Below, in pieces: positions 8,910-17,855 of a stretch of 64,000 bases of DNA (positions within the stretch are counted from its first letter, which is position 1; every line of letters begins with the position of its first letter). Source of the DNA: Candidatus Mycoplasma liparidae (lineage in GTDB: Bacteria > Bacillota_I > Bacilli_A > Mycoplasmatales > Mycoplasmoidaceae); the NCBI GenBank assembly GCA_009884515.1, contig RHHX01000001.1, positions 186,001 through 250,000 of the forward strand. Reading direction: 5' to 3'. The notes under the pieces are model-generated. The model searched no databases. It worked only from the letters and a program-made list of their open reading frames with translations, and was not told where the DNA came from. The position numbers were made by a program, and so were the translations under genes.

Positions 8910-9728
8910 TTATTCTCCTAAAATAGATATTATTTTCATAGCTAAAAGTGATTTATTAATGTTAATATTTAAATCTTTTTTAAGGTCAGCAATTAATATT
9001 TTTTTATGAACTGATATTAATTCTATTAATAAATTAATACAAATATTAATAGTTGCTGATGATTGTTTTTTAATGAAATTAACAAAATTACTCTCAGTAA
9101 TACCAGATTTATTTTTTAATAAATTCATAATGATATTATAAATCTCTTTAAAAGTATTATTAATTGAAAATTCATTATACTCATTAACATAAGTAAAAAT
9201 CTTAAAAATTATTTCCTTATATTCTTCATCAACTTCATTAACATTAAAGTCTTCAATATCAGCGATTAATGTTGCTTTTTGACATCGGCTTGATATTGTA
9301 TCAAGAACATTATTTTTATTTGAACAAAATAATAAAGCATATGTATTTTCATATGGTTCTTCTAAAATTTTTAATAATGAATTTAAACTGATATTTGATG
9401 AATTTTCAATATTAATCAAAACATATAATTTAATATGTCTTGAAGAAATTGATGATTTTGAAAATTTTTCTTGAATATAATAAATATCTTCTTTTTTAAT
9501 TTTATTAGATGAACCATCAATAATAATTAAATCAAGATATTTGTTTTCATTAATTTCAGAACAGGTGAAACACTCGTTGCAAAAAAGTGATTCCTTTTTG
9601 CAATTGATTGTTTTTAAATATTTTTTAACTTCATAATCGGTATTAATACAATTAATTGTATTAATCAAAAGAGCATGAGGAAAATTATTATTATTTTTAA
9701 AATTATTTAAAGCGTTATTGTAATTCAT
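8910..9728 (-). CDS. holB: DNA polymerase III delta' subunit (clamp loader)
   Basis: A 272-residue AAA+ clamp-loader subunit lacking a functional Walker A motif, as expected of delta'. A zinc-type cluster CKKESLFCNECFTC lies near residues 43-56, the clamp-loader block LLKILEEPYENTYALL near 117-132, and the SRC motif as ISSRCQKA near 147. It loads the beta clamp with the tau/gamma and delta subunits. The start overlaps the end of tmk by 14 bases, the tmk-holB order seen in many Firmicutes. Shorter than the E. coli protein (334), which is usual in mollicutes. Confidence 0.88.
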   Translation of the reverse strand: MNYNNALNNFKNNNNFPHALLINTINCINTDYEVKKYLKTINCKKESLFCNECFTCSEINENKYLDLIIIDGSSNKIKKEDIYYIQEKFSKSSISSRHIKLYVLINIENSSNISLNSLLKILEEPYENTYALLFCSNKNNVLDTISSRCQKATLIADIEDFNVNEVDEEYKEIIFKIFTYVNEYNEFSINNTFKEIYNIIMNLLKNKSGITESNFVNFIKKQSSATINICINLLIELISVHKKILIADLKKDLNININKSLLAMKIISILGE

Positions 9729-10356
9729 GTTCTTTAATCAACACCTCAATATTTTTAATTATATTTGAAGAAACAGTTTCAAGATCTTTTGATGCATCTA
9801 TTAAAACGATTCTTTCAGGATATTTATTGGCAAGAAGTAAATAACCATCATAAACTTTTTTTTGTAACTCATCTTGTTCAACATCAAATCTATTTGTCTC
9901 ACTAGAATTTCTATTTGATAAAATTCTTGTATTTGATATTTTAGGGCTAATAACAAGAATATATGTCCTATTAGGTAATAAATTATTCGTAGCTATCATA
10001 TTCATATTATAAATATTTTCAATTCCAATGTTTCTTCCAATACCTTGATAAACTAATGATGAATCAAGATATCTGTCTGAAATGACTATTTTATTTTTTT
10101 CTAGATTAGGAACAATAAATTTAGCAACATTTTCAGATCTGCTTGCAGCAAATAAAAGTGCTTCAGTATTAATATCCATATCATTTTCAAGCACAAGTCT
10201 TCTTATTTTTTCTGATATTTCATTATCTGTTCCGCCTGGTTCACGTGTATAAACAATATTTTTATTATTATAAAAATACTTTTTTATTTCTTTGATTACT
10301 GAAGTTTTTCCAGAACCATCAACACCTTCTATTGACATAAATAAACCCTTATTCAT
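9715..10356 (-). CDS. tmk: Thymidylate kinase
   Basis: A 213-residue kinase that phosphorylates dTMP to dTDP. The P-loop EGVDGSGKTS sits near residues 9-18, the DR-x-x-x-S motif as SDRYLDSSLVYQG near 91-103, and the TREPGG block near 41. I place the start at 10356, giving MNKGLF, which matches the usual family N-terminus. An in-frame ATG at 10371 adds five poorly conserved residues. A later ATG at 10338 has a better ribosome site (AAGGG) but would remove the first strand. The gene overlaps the upstream DUF2130 stop by 8 bases and holB by 14. Confidence 0.93.
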   Translation of the reverse strand: MNKGLFMSIEGVDGSGKTSVIKEIKKYFYNNKNIVYTREPGGTDNEISEKIRRLVLENDMDINTEALLFAASRSENVAKFIVPNLEKNKIVISDRYLDSSLVYQGIGRNIGIENIYNMNMIATNNLLPNRTYILVISPKISNTRILSNRNSSETNRFDVEQDELQKKVYDGYLLLANKYPERIVLIDASKDLETVSSNIIKNIEVLIKEHELQ

Positions 10357-11704
10357 TATCGGTATTATCAATTTTCTTTAATATTTTTTTGATATTGAAT
10401 TTTTCTATTTTATTAGTTATTCTGGAGATATGACTATTAATTATTTTATTAGCAAGTTCTTCAATTTTTAAAGCTTCTTCTCCAATTTTAATTGCGTGTT
10501 TAATAATTACATTAGAATCTTTTTCAAGGTTTTTTATTGAAAAATCTAAAATATCATTTTTCATATCATTAAAATCATTTAGAATCTTTTGTTTTAATTC
10601 AAAATCAATATTTTGATTTAAAATTTCTTTCTTTTTTAAAACGAAAGATCTAACTAAAGAAAGGAAAGTTAAAAAATATTGAGGTCTAACGATATAAATA
10701 TTGCTAAATTGTTGATTGTTTACTTTTCTAATAACAAAGTTATCTTCTCATTCTAATTCAGTAACTAGAAGACCATATTCTGCTTTATGGTTTTCTCTAT
10801 CTTTTTCTAATTTATCTAAAAATTTAATATTTTTACTTTTATTCTTTTGATCAGAATTATCAGATTCTGATTTCATTTCTAAAATAACACTTGTAATAAG
10901 AGTTCCTTGATTGAAAACTTTAAAGATATAATCAGGTTTTTTACCTTCAATAGTTTTATTTGTTGGTTCAAATAAACAATCATCATAAGCAATTGAAAAA
11001 TGATCATTATATTCCTTTTCACATCACTTTTCAAGTTCATTACCTATTTGTTTAATGTTTCGGTTATTTCTTGCCTTTATCTCATTTTCATGTTCTTTTT
11101 GAATAGCTTGTTTTTCAATTTCATATTCTTTTTGAATTACTTGTTTCTTAATTTCAAAATCAGCTTCCATTCTTTGTCTTTCTGCTGCTATTTTAATTGT
11201 TTGTTTTTTTTCAAATTCTAATTCTTTTTGTACACCTGATAATTTATTTTCAGAAATTAATTCTAAAAAATTTTTCTCTAAATTTAAAATTTTTTCTTTA
11301 AGATATGAAGTGTTTTTATTGTTTTTATCATTTAATTCAAAAATGCTTTCATTTTTTTCTTTAATATTTTTGTTTCTTTCTGCATCAATAGCATTTTGAA
11401 TAATTGTTTTTTGATTAAGTAATTGTTCTTCTATTCTTATTTTTTCAGTTTTTAATTTTTCAATTGGATTTGAGTAATTTTCTTTAAACTCTTCAGTTCT
11501 TAGATATTCTGCAAAAATATTAATTTTTTCTTTTTCAATTCTTTCTTTAATTTTTTGCTCTATATATTTTCCTATTTCATCAGAAACATTTTTTGCATAT
11601 TCTGCAACTTCTTTAAAAGAAACATAATCACCTTTTTTAGCATCTTCTAATAGTTCAAAACTTAAATTCTCTTTATCGATTATTCTTATTGCAATTTTCT
11701 TCAT
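10349..11704 (-). CDS. DUF2130-family coiled-coil protein with a nuclease-like C-terminal block
   Basis: A 451-residue protein once the UGA at 11024 is read as Trp. The first half (about residues 45-225) is almost pure charged helix rich in E, K and Q, including QKEYEIEKQAIQKEHENE: a long coiled coil. The second half contains KPDYIF followed by VILEMKSES. This D...E-x-K arrangement resembles a PD-(D/E)XK nuclease core; that reading is inference, and the family's biochemical role is unknown to me. It heads the operon with tmk, holB, mnmE and tatD, and overlaps tmk by 8 bases, so a DNA-linked role is plausible. Its promoter must lie in or beside the very long palindrome upstream. Confidence 0.8.
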
Positions 11705-11720
11705 TTAAAATCCTTTAATA

Positions 11721-11790
11721 TTATAAAAACTTACTATTATTATCATTAATATTTTATAATATTAATGATAATAATAGTAAGTTTTTATAA
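11721..11790. repeat. 70-bp palindrome with 33-bp arms between divergent genes
   Basis: Arms 11721-11753 and 11758-11790 are perfectly complementary over 33 bases with a four-base loop. The outer arm begins TTATAAAAACTTACTATTAT. It occupies most of the 112-base gap between the leftward DUF2130 operon and the rightward GNAT-like gene. TATAAT occurs at 11755-11760 on the plus strand, so a promoter may lie in the centre. Being 5' of both genes, it is not a conventional terminator. It could extrude as a cruciform or act as an operator. Confidence 0.85.
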
Positions 11791-11816
11791 GTAAAATAAA
11801 GAAGTGAAGAGCAAGT

Positions 11817-12659
11817 ATGAAAATAATCAGAGGCATTACGAAAGAAGATAATGAAAGTTTAATAGATATATATAGTGATTTTTACAATTTATCGAAAGAA
11901 GCTGCAACTGAAGTTATAAAAAATGTTATTGATAGAAACCACTCTTACTTAAAATTTGGTGATAGTGGCCAAGTTATTGCTGCAGCTTTAATAACTAATA
12001 AAAGAATTATTGATAATAAAAAAATGTTTATTGTTGGTAATATTTCAGCATTAATAACTAAAGCTGGATTTAGAAGCAAAGGTCATACAATTGATCTTTT
12101 AGAAACTGCTATTAAAAAATGAGAATCAATTTATGACAGTGTTACTATGAGTATTAGAAATTGAGAAGATTTAGATTTCTTAGGTCTAATTGATTCAACT
12201 TCTAAAGAAGTATATACTTATGTTAAAGGTAATTATCCAACTCCAATGATTGCTGTTTTTGATGACCCTAATAAACCTGATATTATTTCTGAAATTAATA
12301 AAAATAGATTCTGAGATCATAATAATAAGAATTTAATGTTTATTGATAGTGAGGATAGAGTTAAGAACACTTCTTTATTAAGTGACATTTTTAAATACAA
12401 ATATTTAGCAAACCCAAATGCATATGTTTGATATAACGATAAAAAAGAAATTATTGATTTTGCTTATGCTGATATTGAAAGTTTAATTTGATTATTTCAT
12501 ACAGTTCAACCTGAAGGAAACATATTATTTTCAAAAAATATTGATTTATCAAAAATAACTTGTTTGAAAAAAGAAAATAAACAAATTATTACAGTTAAAA
12601 CAACGAAAGATAGTAATTTTAAATTAGATATTGTTGATTATATTGATTATTTCTATTAG
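11817..12659 (+). CDS. Putative GNAT-family N-acetyltransferase
   Basis: A 280-residue cytosolic protein. The N-terminal 105 residues look like a GNAT fold: a first strand-helix RGITKEDNESLIDIY, a central strand FIVGNISALITK, then FRSKGHTIDLLETAI near residue 87. This resembles the acetyl-CoA pyrophosphate loop (R-x-x-G-x-[GA]) but is degenerate, with H in place of the last small residue. The C-terminal 170 residues match nothing I know; a two-domain layout reminiscent of Eis-type acetyltransferases is possible. The substrate is unknown. Three UGA Trp codons lie in the second half. It is transcribed away from the DUF2130 operon across the 70-bp palindrome. Confidence 0.55.
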
Positions 12660-12679
12660 AAAATAAGAATAATATTATT

Positions 12680-12718
12680 TAATATTAAATGTAAAAATTA
12701 AGTATAATATTAAATGTA
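12680..12718 (+). promoter_or_regulatory. tRNA operon promoter with a 14-bp direct repeat
   Basis: TATAAT at 12703-12708 lies 17 bases before the mature 5' end of tRNA-Ile, with TTAATA 18 bases upstream of it as a possible -35. TAATATTAAATGTA occurs twice, at 12680-12693 and 12705-12718, a 25-base spacing that brackets the core promoter. The repeat may be a regulator site or a chance duplication. Confidence 0.5.
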
Positions 12719-12724
12719 TTTTAT

Positions 12725-12801
12725 AGATGTGTAGCTCAGTTGGTTAGAGCACTCCCCTGATAAGGGAGAGGTCGATGGTTCGAGTCCATTTACATCTACC
12801 A
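12725..12801 (+). tRNA. tRNA-Ile (GAT)
   Basis: A 77-base cloverleaf. The acceptor AGATGTG pairs with TACATCT (one G-U), the anticodon stem is CTCCC/GGGAG and the loop CTGATAA gives anticodon GAT. The TTCGA T-loop is present and the 3' CCA is encoded at 12799-12801. It is the first of two tandem tRNAs. Confidence 0.97.
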
Positions 12802-12804
12802 AAT

Positions 12805-12880
12805 GGGGCCTTAGCTCAGTTGATAGAGCACTTGATTTGCACTCAAGAGGTCGTGGGTTTGACCCCCATAGGCTCCACCA
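12805..12880 (+). tRNA. tRNA-Ala (TGC)
   Basis: A 76-base cloverleaf. The acceptor GGGGCCT pairs with AGGCTCC, the anticodon stem is CTTGA/TCAAG and the loop TTTGCAC gives anticodon TGC. The G3-U70 pair that identifies tRNA-Ala is present. CCA is encoded. It lies three bases after tRNA-Ile; the Ile-Ala pair is common in Firmicutes, often within rRNA operons, but no rRNA is here. Confidence 0.97.
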
Positions 12881-12895
12881 ATGTAATATATTTTT

Positions 12896-12930
12896 ATAAA
12901 AATAAACTGTTATGGTTTATTTTTATTTTT
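12896..12930 (+). terminator. Terminator of the tRNA pair
   Basis: ATAAAAATAAAC at 12896-12907 pairs with GTTTATTTTTAT at 12915-12926 (12 bp, 7-base loop), followed by T residues to 12930. It lies directly behind tRNA-Ala. Confidence 0.7.
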
Positions 12931-12949
12931 ATTGAAATGAGGAATTGAA

Positions 12950-14545
12950 ATGAAAAAAGGAATAATAATACTTAATGTTTTATATTTTATTAATATTATT
13001 ATTTCGACACTTTTCTTTATATTGTATTTTAATACTGGTGGACAAAATTGATTATTCACTCCTGATTGAAGTGAAATTTCTTTATATAGTTATAAATTTA
13101 TATTGATGTTTATATTATTTATTGTTTTTTTGATATCTTTACTAGGGTATTTGGTCTATTCTACTTTATTTTTTATAAAAAAGTTTTATGGTGAGCTGAC
13201 AGAAAAAAAATATAAATCATGAATAAAAATTTTGATATTCATGATTTATATATTTGTACCTCCAATTCTATTTATTTTTATTATTAATAATCTTGAAAAT
13301 TACTTCGTTAATTTAAGTAATAGTAATAAAAATATTGATAAAATAGAAGAAACTAAAAAAACTTCTAAAATTATATTTGCTGCAGCAATAGCTACATTAA
13401 TACCTCTTCAACTATTTACTTATACAATTCCATTTATATTTCAAAATCAAATAAAAAATAATGTAATTGAAACCAATTATTTAGAACTAACTAATACTGG
13501 TGAAAATGTTATTGTCATTTATTTAGATGGCGTTTCTGGTCTTACTTTTAATAAAAAAATGAGTGAATCTCCTCAATATATAAGTGGTCTTGATGGATTT
13601 ACTAGCTATGTTAAGGCGATAACATTAGGATCAAAAACATCAACATCTAATCCAAGTATAATAGGTGGTTTTGAATTTTCTCCTAAATATTGAGAAAGCA
13701 GTCCAATAACTCAAGAAAAATTTTTTTATAACGCTTTTGATAAACATATAAGAATGTTAAAAAGCAATAATTATCATAATATCACTTTTAATTCAATACC
13801 ATATTATGGAAAAAAACCTTATGATTGATGATCTGGAAATATTAAACAATTTAGGGATGATTTTAAAAAAGACAATATAAAATCTTTATCAAATGCAGAT
13901 TTATATCCAATGTATTTTGAAAATATTCCTGATGCTTATGTTTTAAAAAATTTATCTAAAATTGTAAAAATAAATGATAAAAATGAAAATTATTATAATT
14001 GATCGTTCTTTCAAAACACACATATAGATTTTGCTTTTGGTGACCCTATTAAAAGATGATCATGACAATGAAATGTAGAAACTTATTATAAGGTTATTGA
14101 TTGATCAATCAATAACCTTATAAATTTTTTTGAATATTTGAAAATTAATAATGCTTATGATAATTCGATGATTGTTTTATTTTCTGATCATGGGGAAAGA
14201 TTCGTTGGTAACCATGGACCGGGTATTAATCCTGAAGATCTTCAATTAAGCATCATGATGGCTGTAAAACCTTTTGGTAAGAGAGGTGATTTAATTTTTG
14301 ATACTGAAAAATTAATTACAAATGCTGATTTAATTCAAATTATTAATAAATCAATAGGATCTAATTTTGATGAATCTCTTGATAAATTCAATCAATTTGG
14401 ATATTTATCAAATCCTTTGATCGATAATACACTTATGAGAGAATTATTTTTTAGAGAAACTTTTGATCCAAAATATTATCCAAATAAAATTGGACAAAAT
14501 CCAGGAAAGTATCGATCTATATTAAACGATTGATTGATTATTTAA
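12950..14545 (+). CDS. Membrane-anchored sulfatase-fold (LTA synthase/phosphoethanolamine transferase-like) protein
   Basis: A 531-residue protein with four predicted membrane helices (about residues 3-27, 48-74, 92-112 and 138-160), then an extracellular alkaline-phosphatase-superfamily domain. The metal motif LDGVSG has its Asp at residue 193, the likely nucleophile region KTSTSNPS is near 228, and SDHGERF has its Asp-His at 413-414. This arrangement fits LtaS- and YejM/EptA-type enzymes, which move head groups between lipids. The substrate cannot be read, and a wall-less cell would use it on membrane glycolipid or lipoglycan. The start ATG follows a GAGGA ribosome site. At least ten UGA Trp codons. 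Confidence 0.75.
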
Positions 14546-14615
14546 GTTTTATGTCAATAGTATTAAATTAAATTCACTAAAATTTCTTAAAATACTTTTA
14601 ATAAAGTTAAAACTA

Positions 14616-14645
14616 TTGTTTAATTTTTTTAAAAAAAGGTAAAAT
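14616..14645 (+). promoter_or_regulatory. Promoter of the divergent DEAD-box helicase
   Basis: TTGTTT at 14616-14621 and TAAAAT at 14640-14645 are 18 bases apart. The predicted transcription start is about 14652, only some four bases before the ATG at 14656. No ribosome-binding site is visible, so the mRNA may be leaderless. Confidence 0.5.
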
Positions 14646-14655
14646 AATAAATATT

Positions 14656-15987
14656 ATGAAAAGTAAATACGAATATAATGATTGAATATTAAAAACATGA
14701 AGTGATTATAAATTTAAAACTGAAATGGATATTCAAGCTAAAACTTGACCTTTACTATTAAAAAAAAATAACATAATTGGAATAAGTTCAGCTGGTAGTG
14801 GCAAGACATTAGCTTTTTTAATGCCTGCATTGCAAACTATTGAATTTAATCAAGGACTACAAATAGTTATTTTAACTCCAACAAGAGAGTTAGCTAGACA
14901 AATTTTTAATGAAATAACAAAATTCAAAAAGAATCAAATTTTATTAAAACATGCTCTTCTTATTGGTGGAAAAGATATTGAAAAACAAATCGAAAATATA
15001 AATCGATCAAAATCACAAATAGTTGTAGCGACGGTTGATAGATTTAATTTTGCTATTGAAAATAAAAGAATTAACTATAGCACTCTAAAAAATATTGTTT
15101 TAGATGAAATAGACATGCTAATTGATTTAGGTTTTGGTAAAAGTATTTCAAATATCATTAATAAAATAGAAGAAAAAACATTACTTCAAAAATCAGTTTG
15201 AAGTGCAACTATTAATGAAATGTTATCTTTTCAAATTGCTAAATTTTTAACTAATGCAAAAATAATAAAAATTGGAAATTCGATTTATGAAAATACTAAT
15301 ATTGAACATTCAATTATTCATAATATTGATCCTGATGAAACTCTTCGATTTTTAATAAATGATCTTAATCCTTTTTTCTGTATTATCTTTGCTAATAGTA
15401 GAAAGGATGTTGAATATATCTATAAAATGCTTTTAGAAATGAATCCAAAACTTAATTTAACTTTTATTCATGCTGGATTGACTGACAGAGAAAGAAAAAA
15501 TAAGATAAAGGAAGTTAAAAATTTAAAATATCAATATTTAGTTGCAACAGATTTAATTTCAAGAGGTTTAGATATTGATGGTGCTAGTCATGTTATTAAT
15601 TATAACTTGCCAGATGACCCCGAATGATATGTTCATCGTTCTGGAAGATGTGGAAGAGGTAAATATACTGGATCTTCTTATGTTATCTATAATGAAACTG
15701 AAGATTCTAAATTAATAATCCTAGAATCTAAAAAAATAAACTTTAAACATTTTGCTTTTAAAAAGAATGAGCTTAGACCAATCAAATATCGAATTAGAAC
15801 AAAAAATAAATTATTAGATGAAAAAAGTAATAATTCAATTAAAAAAATTATTAACAATAAAACAAAAGTAAAACCTGGCTATAAAAAGAAACAAAATGAA
15901 GAAATTAAAAGAATAAAGCAAAAGTCTAAAAGAAAACATATTGAAAACAGAATGAATGAAATTAGAAAAAAATCTTATATAAAATAA
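14656..15987 (+). CDS. Divergent DEAD-box RNA helicase
   Basis: A 443-residue two-domain helicase. Domain 1 has the P-loop SSAGSGKT (44-51), PTRELARQ, and motif II as DEID (150-153) rather than DEAD; motif III reads WSAT. Domain 2 has the FANSRKDVEYI block, DLISRGLDI and HRSGRCGRG, which keeps the motif VI arginines. The first motif block is preceded by little more than 30 residues and the Q motif is not obvious. The C-terminal 90 residues are very basic (K/R-rich), probably for RNA binding. It is clearly paralogous to, but far from, the 60-kb helicase. It ends at a strong bidirectional hairpin. Confidence 0.88.
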
Positions 15988-16023
15988 AAAAAATCCTATT
16001 CTTATTGAATTAGGATTTTTTTT
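15988..16023. terminator. Bidirectional terminator between helicase and carbamoyltransferase
   Basis: AAAAAATCCTA at 15988-15998 pairs perfectly with TAGGATTTTTT at 16011-16021 across a 12-base loop, with a T-run on the right and an A-run on the left. It lies between two convergent genes and can serve both. Confidence 0.85.
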
Positions 16024-16060
16024 ATTAGTAGTTCTTTTATTATTGAAAATAAGTGTAAAA

Positions 16061-17137
16061 TTATATTTCTAAATTTAAGATTCTTTGATAAACTTTTGGT
16101 TCAGCTAAAGTAGATAACATAATTGCCTTAATTGAATGCATTCTATTTTCAGCTAGTCTAAAAGCAATATTATAATCAGATTGGAATACTTCATCAGTAA
16201 CTTCAATTTCACCATTTTTAACTAATGGATATTTCCCGCCTAATTCTTTAGCGATTTTAGTACTAAAATCAGTTTTTAAATTATGGAAAGCAGGTAAACA
16301 ATGAAGGAATTTTACTGTTTCTTTAGCAGCTTTAATCATAGTCATATCAACTTGGAATGTTTTTAGTTCATTAATTCTTGAGTCAAATAAACTAAAATCT
16401 TCACCAAGAGATACTCAAACATCTGTATAAATGAAATCAGCATCTTTAGCAGCTGCAATTTTATCATTAGAAAAAGAATATGATCCGCCTGTAGTTTTGT
16501 TAATTTTATCAGCAAATTCTAATGTTGTTTGAATCATTTTACTTTTATAACTATCAGGTCCAACTAAAACACAGTGCATACCAGCAAATGCTGAAGCTAA
16601 TAATTCAGAGTGGCCCATATTATTTTTATAATCACCAATAAAGATGAATTTTTTGCCTTTTAAATTTTCATAGCTACCAGCTTCTTCAGCCATTGTTAAT
16701 AAATCAGCGATAATTTGAGTTGGATGTTCATCATTAGTTAAACCATTTCAAACTGGAACACCAGAATCTCTAGCTAAAATATTAACGTATTCTTGACTAA
16801 ATCCTCTAAATTGAATTCCATCATAAAAGTTACCTAAAACAATAGCAGTATCTTCAATAGATTCTTTTTTACCATAATTAGATCCTTGTGGCCCAACATA
16901 AGTAAGTCCCATACCCATATCAAAAGCTGCAACATCAAAAGCACATCTAGTTCTTGTAGAGTCTTTTTCTCATAAAGTAACAATATTTTTACCTTCAAGT
17001 AATTTTCTTTGAGAATTACCTGATTTTTTATCTTTTTTAACTCTCATTGATAATTCAACAAAATATTGAACTTGTTCAATTGTAAAGTTAGTAATACTAT
17101 CTAAACTTCTGCCTTTTAAATTAATTTCTTTTATCAT
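16061..17137 (-). CDS. arcB: Ornithine carbamoyltransferase
   Basis: A 358-residue carbamoyltransferase with the carbamoyl-phosphate motif DSTRTRCAF near residue 63. The ornithine-side block NDEHPTQ and the OTC signature HCLPAFH are present. In fermenting mollicutes this enzyme usually runs catabolically, splitting citrulline into ornithine and carbamoyl phosphate. Arginine deiminase and carbamate kinase are not next to it, which is unusual for an arc operon. It is clearly a different enzyme from the 32-kb carbamoyltransferase. The start at 17137 has AAGGA upstream. It is transcribed leftward and alone. Confidence 0.93.
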
Positions 17138-17267
17138 ATATTTTTTTTTTCCTTAATAATCTATATTTCATTTTACTAAATTAAAATTAAAATATTTAAC
17201 TTTTAAAGAATAATATTAAAAATATTATTATAATAAAAATATAATAATTAATTTAAAGGTGCTTATT

Positions 17268-17834
17268 ATGACCGGAATATTCAACAGAATTTTTAAAAAA
17301 AATCAAAAAAATGGTGAAACTAAAAAATTAGTTGAACTTTTACTTGATAATGATACTAAAGAAACTAAAACTGATAGTTTTAGTACTACTGGTGACTTGG
17401 CAAATGATTCTGCTCAAATATATGAAGATGATGCTAATGAGAGCGGTATTGCTACTGAATTAATAAATGATTCTGATATTCGAATGTATCATGATGATGA
17501 AGAAAATGATTATGATGAGGAACAAAATCATGATGATCAAAATGGTATAGTTTTTGAAGAAGAATTTGATGATGAAGGCGATGATTTTAATTATATATTT
17601 AAAAATAAAACTTATCAATATGAAGAAAAAATAGATTCTGATAATTTAAATAAAATAACAAGATGAAAAATTAGAAAAATTTCAGAAAGTGGTTTAATTA
17701 AACTTCAATATATTTTAAATTCAAAAGAAGAAGCGATTGATAAAATCAAAAATCTATCTCAGAGTAATATTCAACTTGTTGAAAAAAACAAACAAGGAAT
17801 CGTAATATCAACTAAAAAAATAACTAAAAATTAA
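17268..17834 (+). CDS. Acidic hypothetical protein
   Basis: A 188-residue soluble protein that I do not recognise. The N-terminal 25 residues are basic (IFKKNQKNGETKK). Residues about 35-125 are extremely acidic, with D/E runs such as DDEENDYDEE, and the C-terminal 60 residues are basic and look folded, ending TKKITKN. I chose ATG at 17268 because AAAGGTG lies six bases before it; the in-frame GTG at 17259 overlaps that site. One UGA (17664) must be read through to reach the C-terminus. The charge pattern suggests a nucleic-acid or ribosome-associated or scaffold role, but this is speculation. The end runs into a shared terminator with folD. Confidence 0.7.
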
Positions 17835-17855
17835 ATAATCTTTAGTTATTTTTTT
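17814..17855. terminator. Bidirectional terminator shared with folD
   Basis: AAAAAAATAACTAAA (17814-17828) pairs perfectly over 15 bases with TTTAGTTATTTTTTT (17841-17855). The arms overlap the last codons of both convergent genes, so each stop codon is part of the stem. Confidence 0.8.

Noticed and set aside
10357..10371. Earlier ATG for tmk
   Set aside because: The extra residues MIIPI do not fit the family N-terminus, and MNKGLF at 10356 does.
11721..11790. Replication origin or transposon end
   Set aside because: No dnaA, DnaA boxes, transposase or flanking duplication; only the inverted repeat itself is visible.
17259..17267. GTG start nine bases before the ATG of the acidic protein
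   Set aside because: It overlaps the AAAGGTG ribosome site, which is well spaced for the ATG at 17268.
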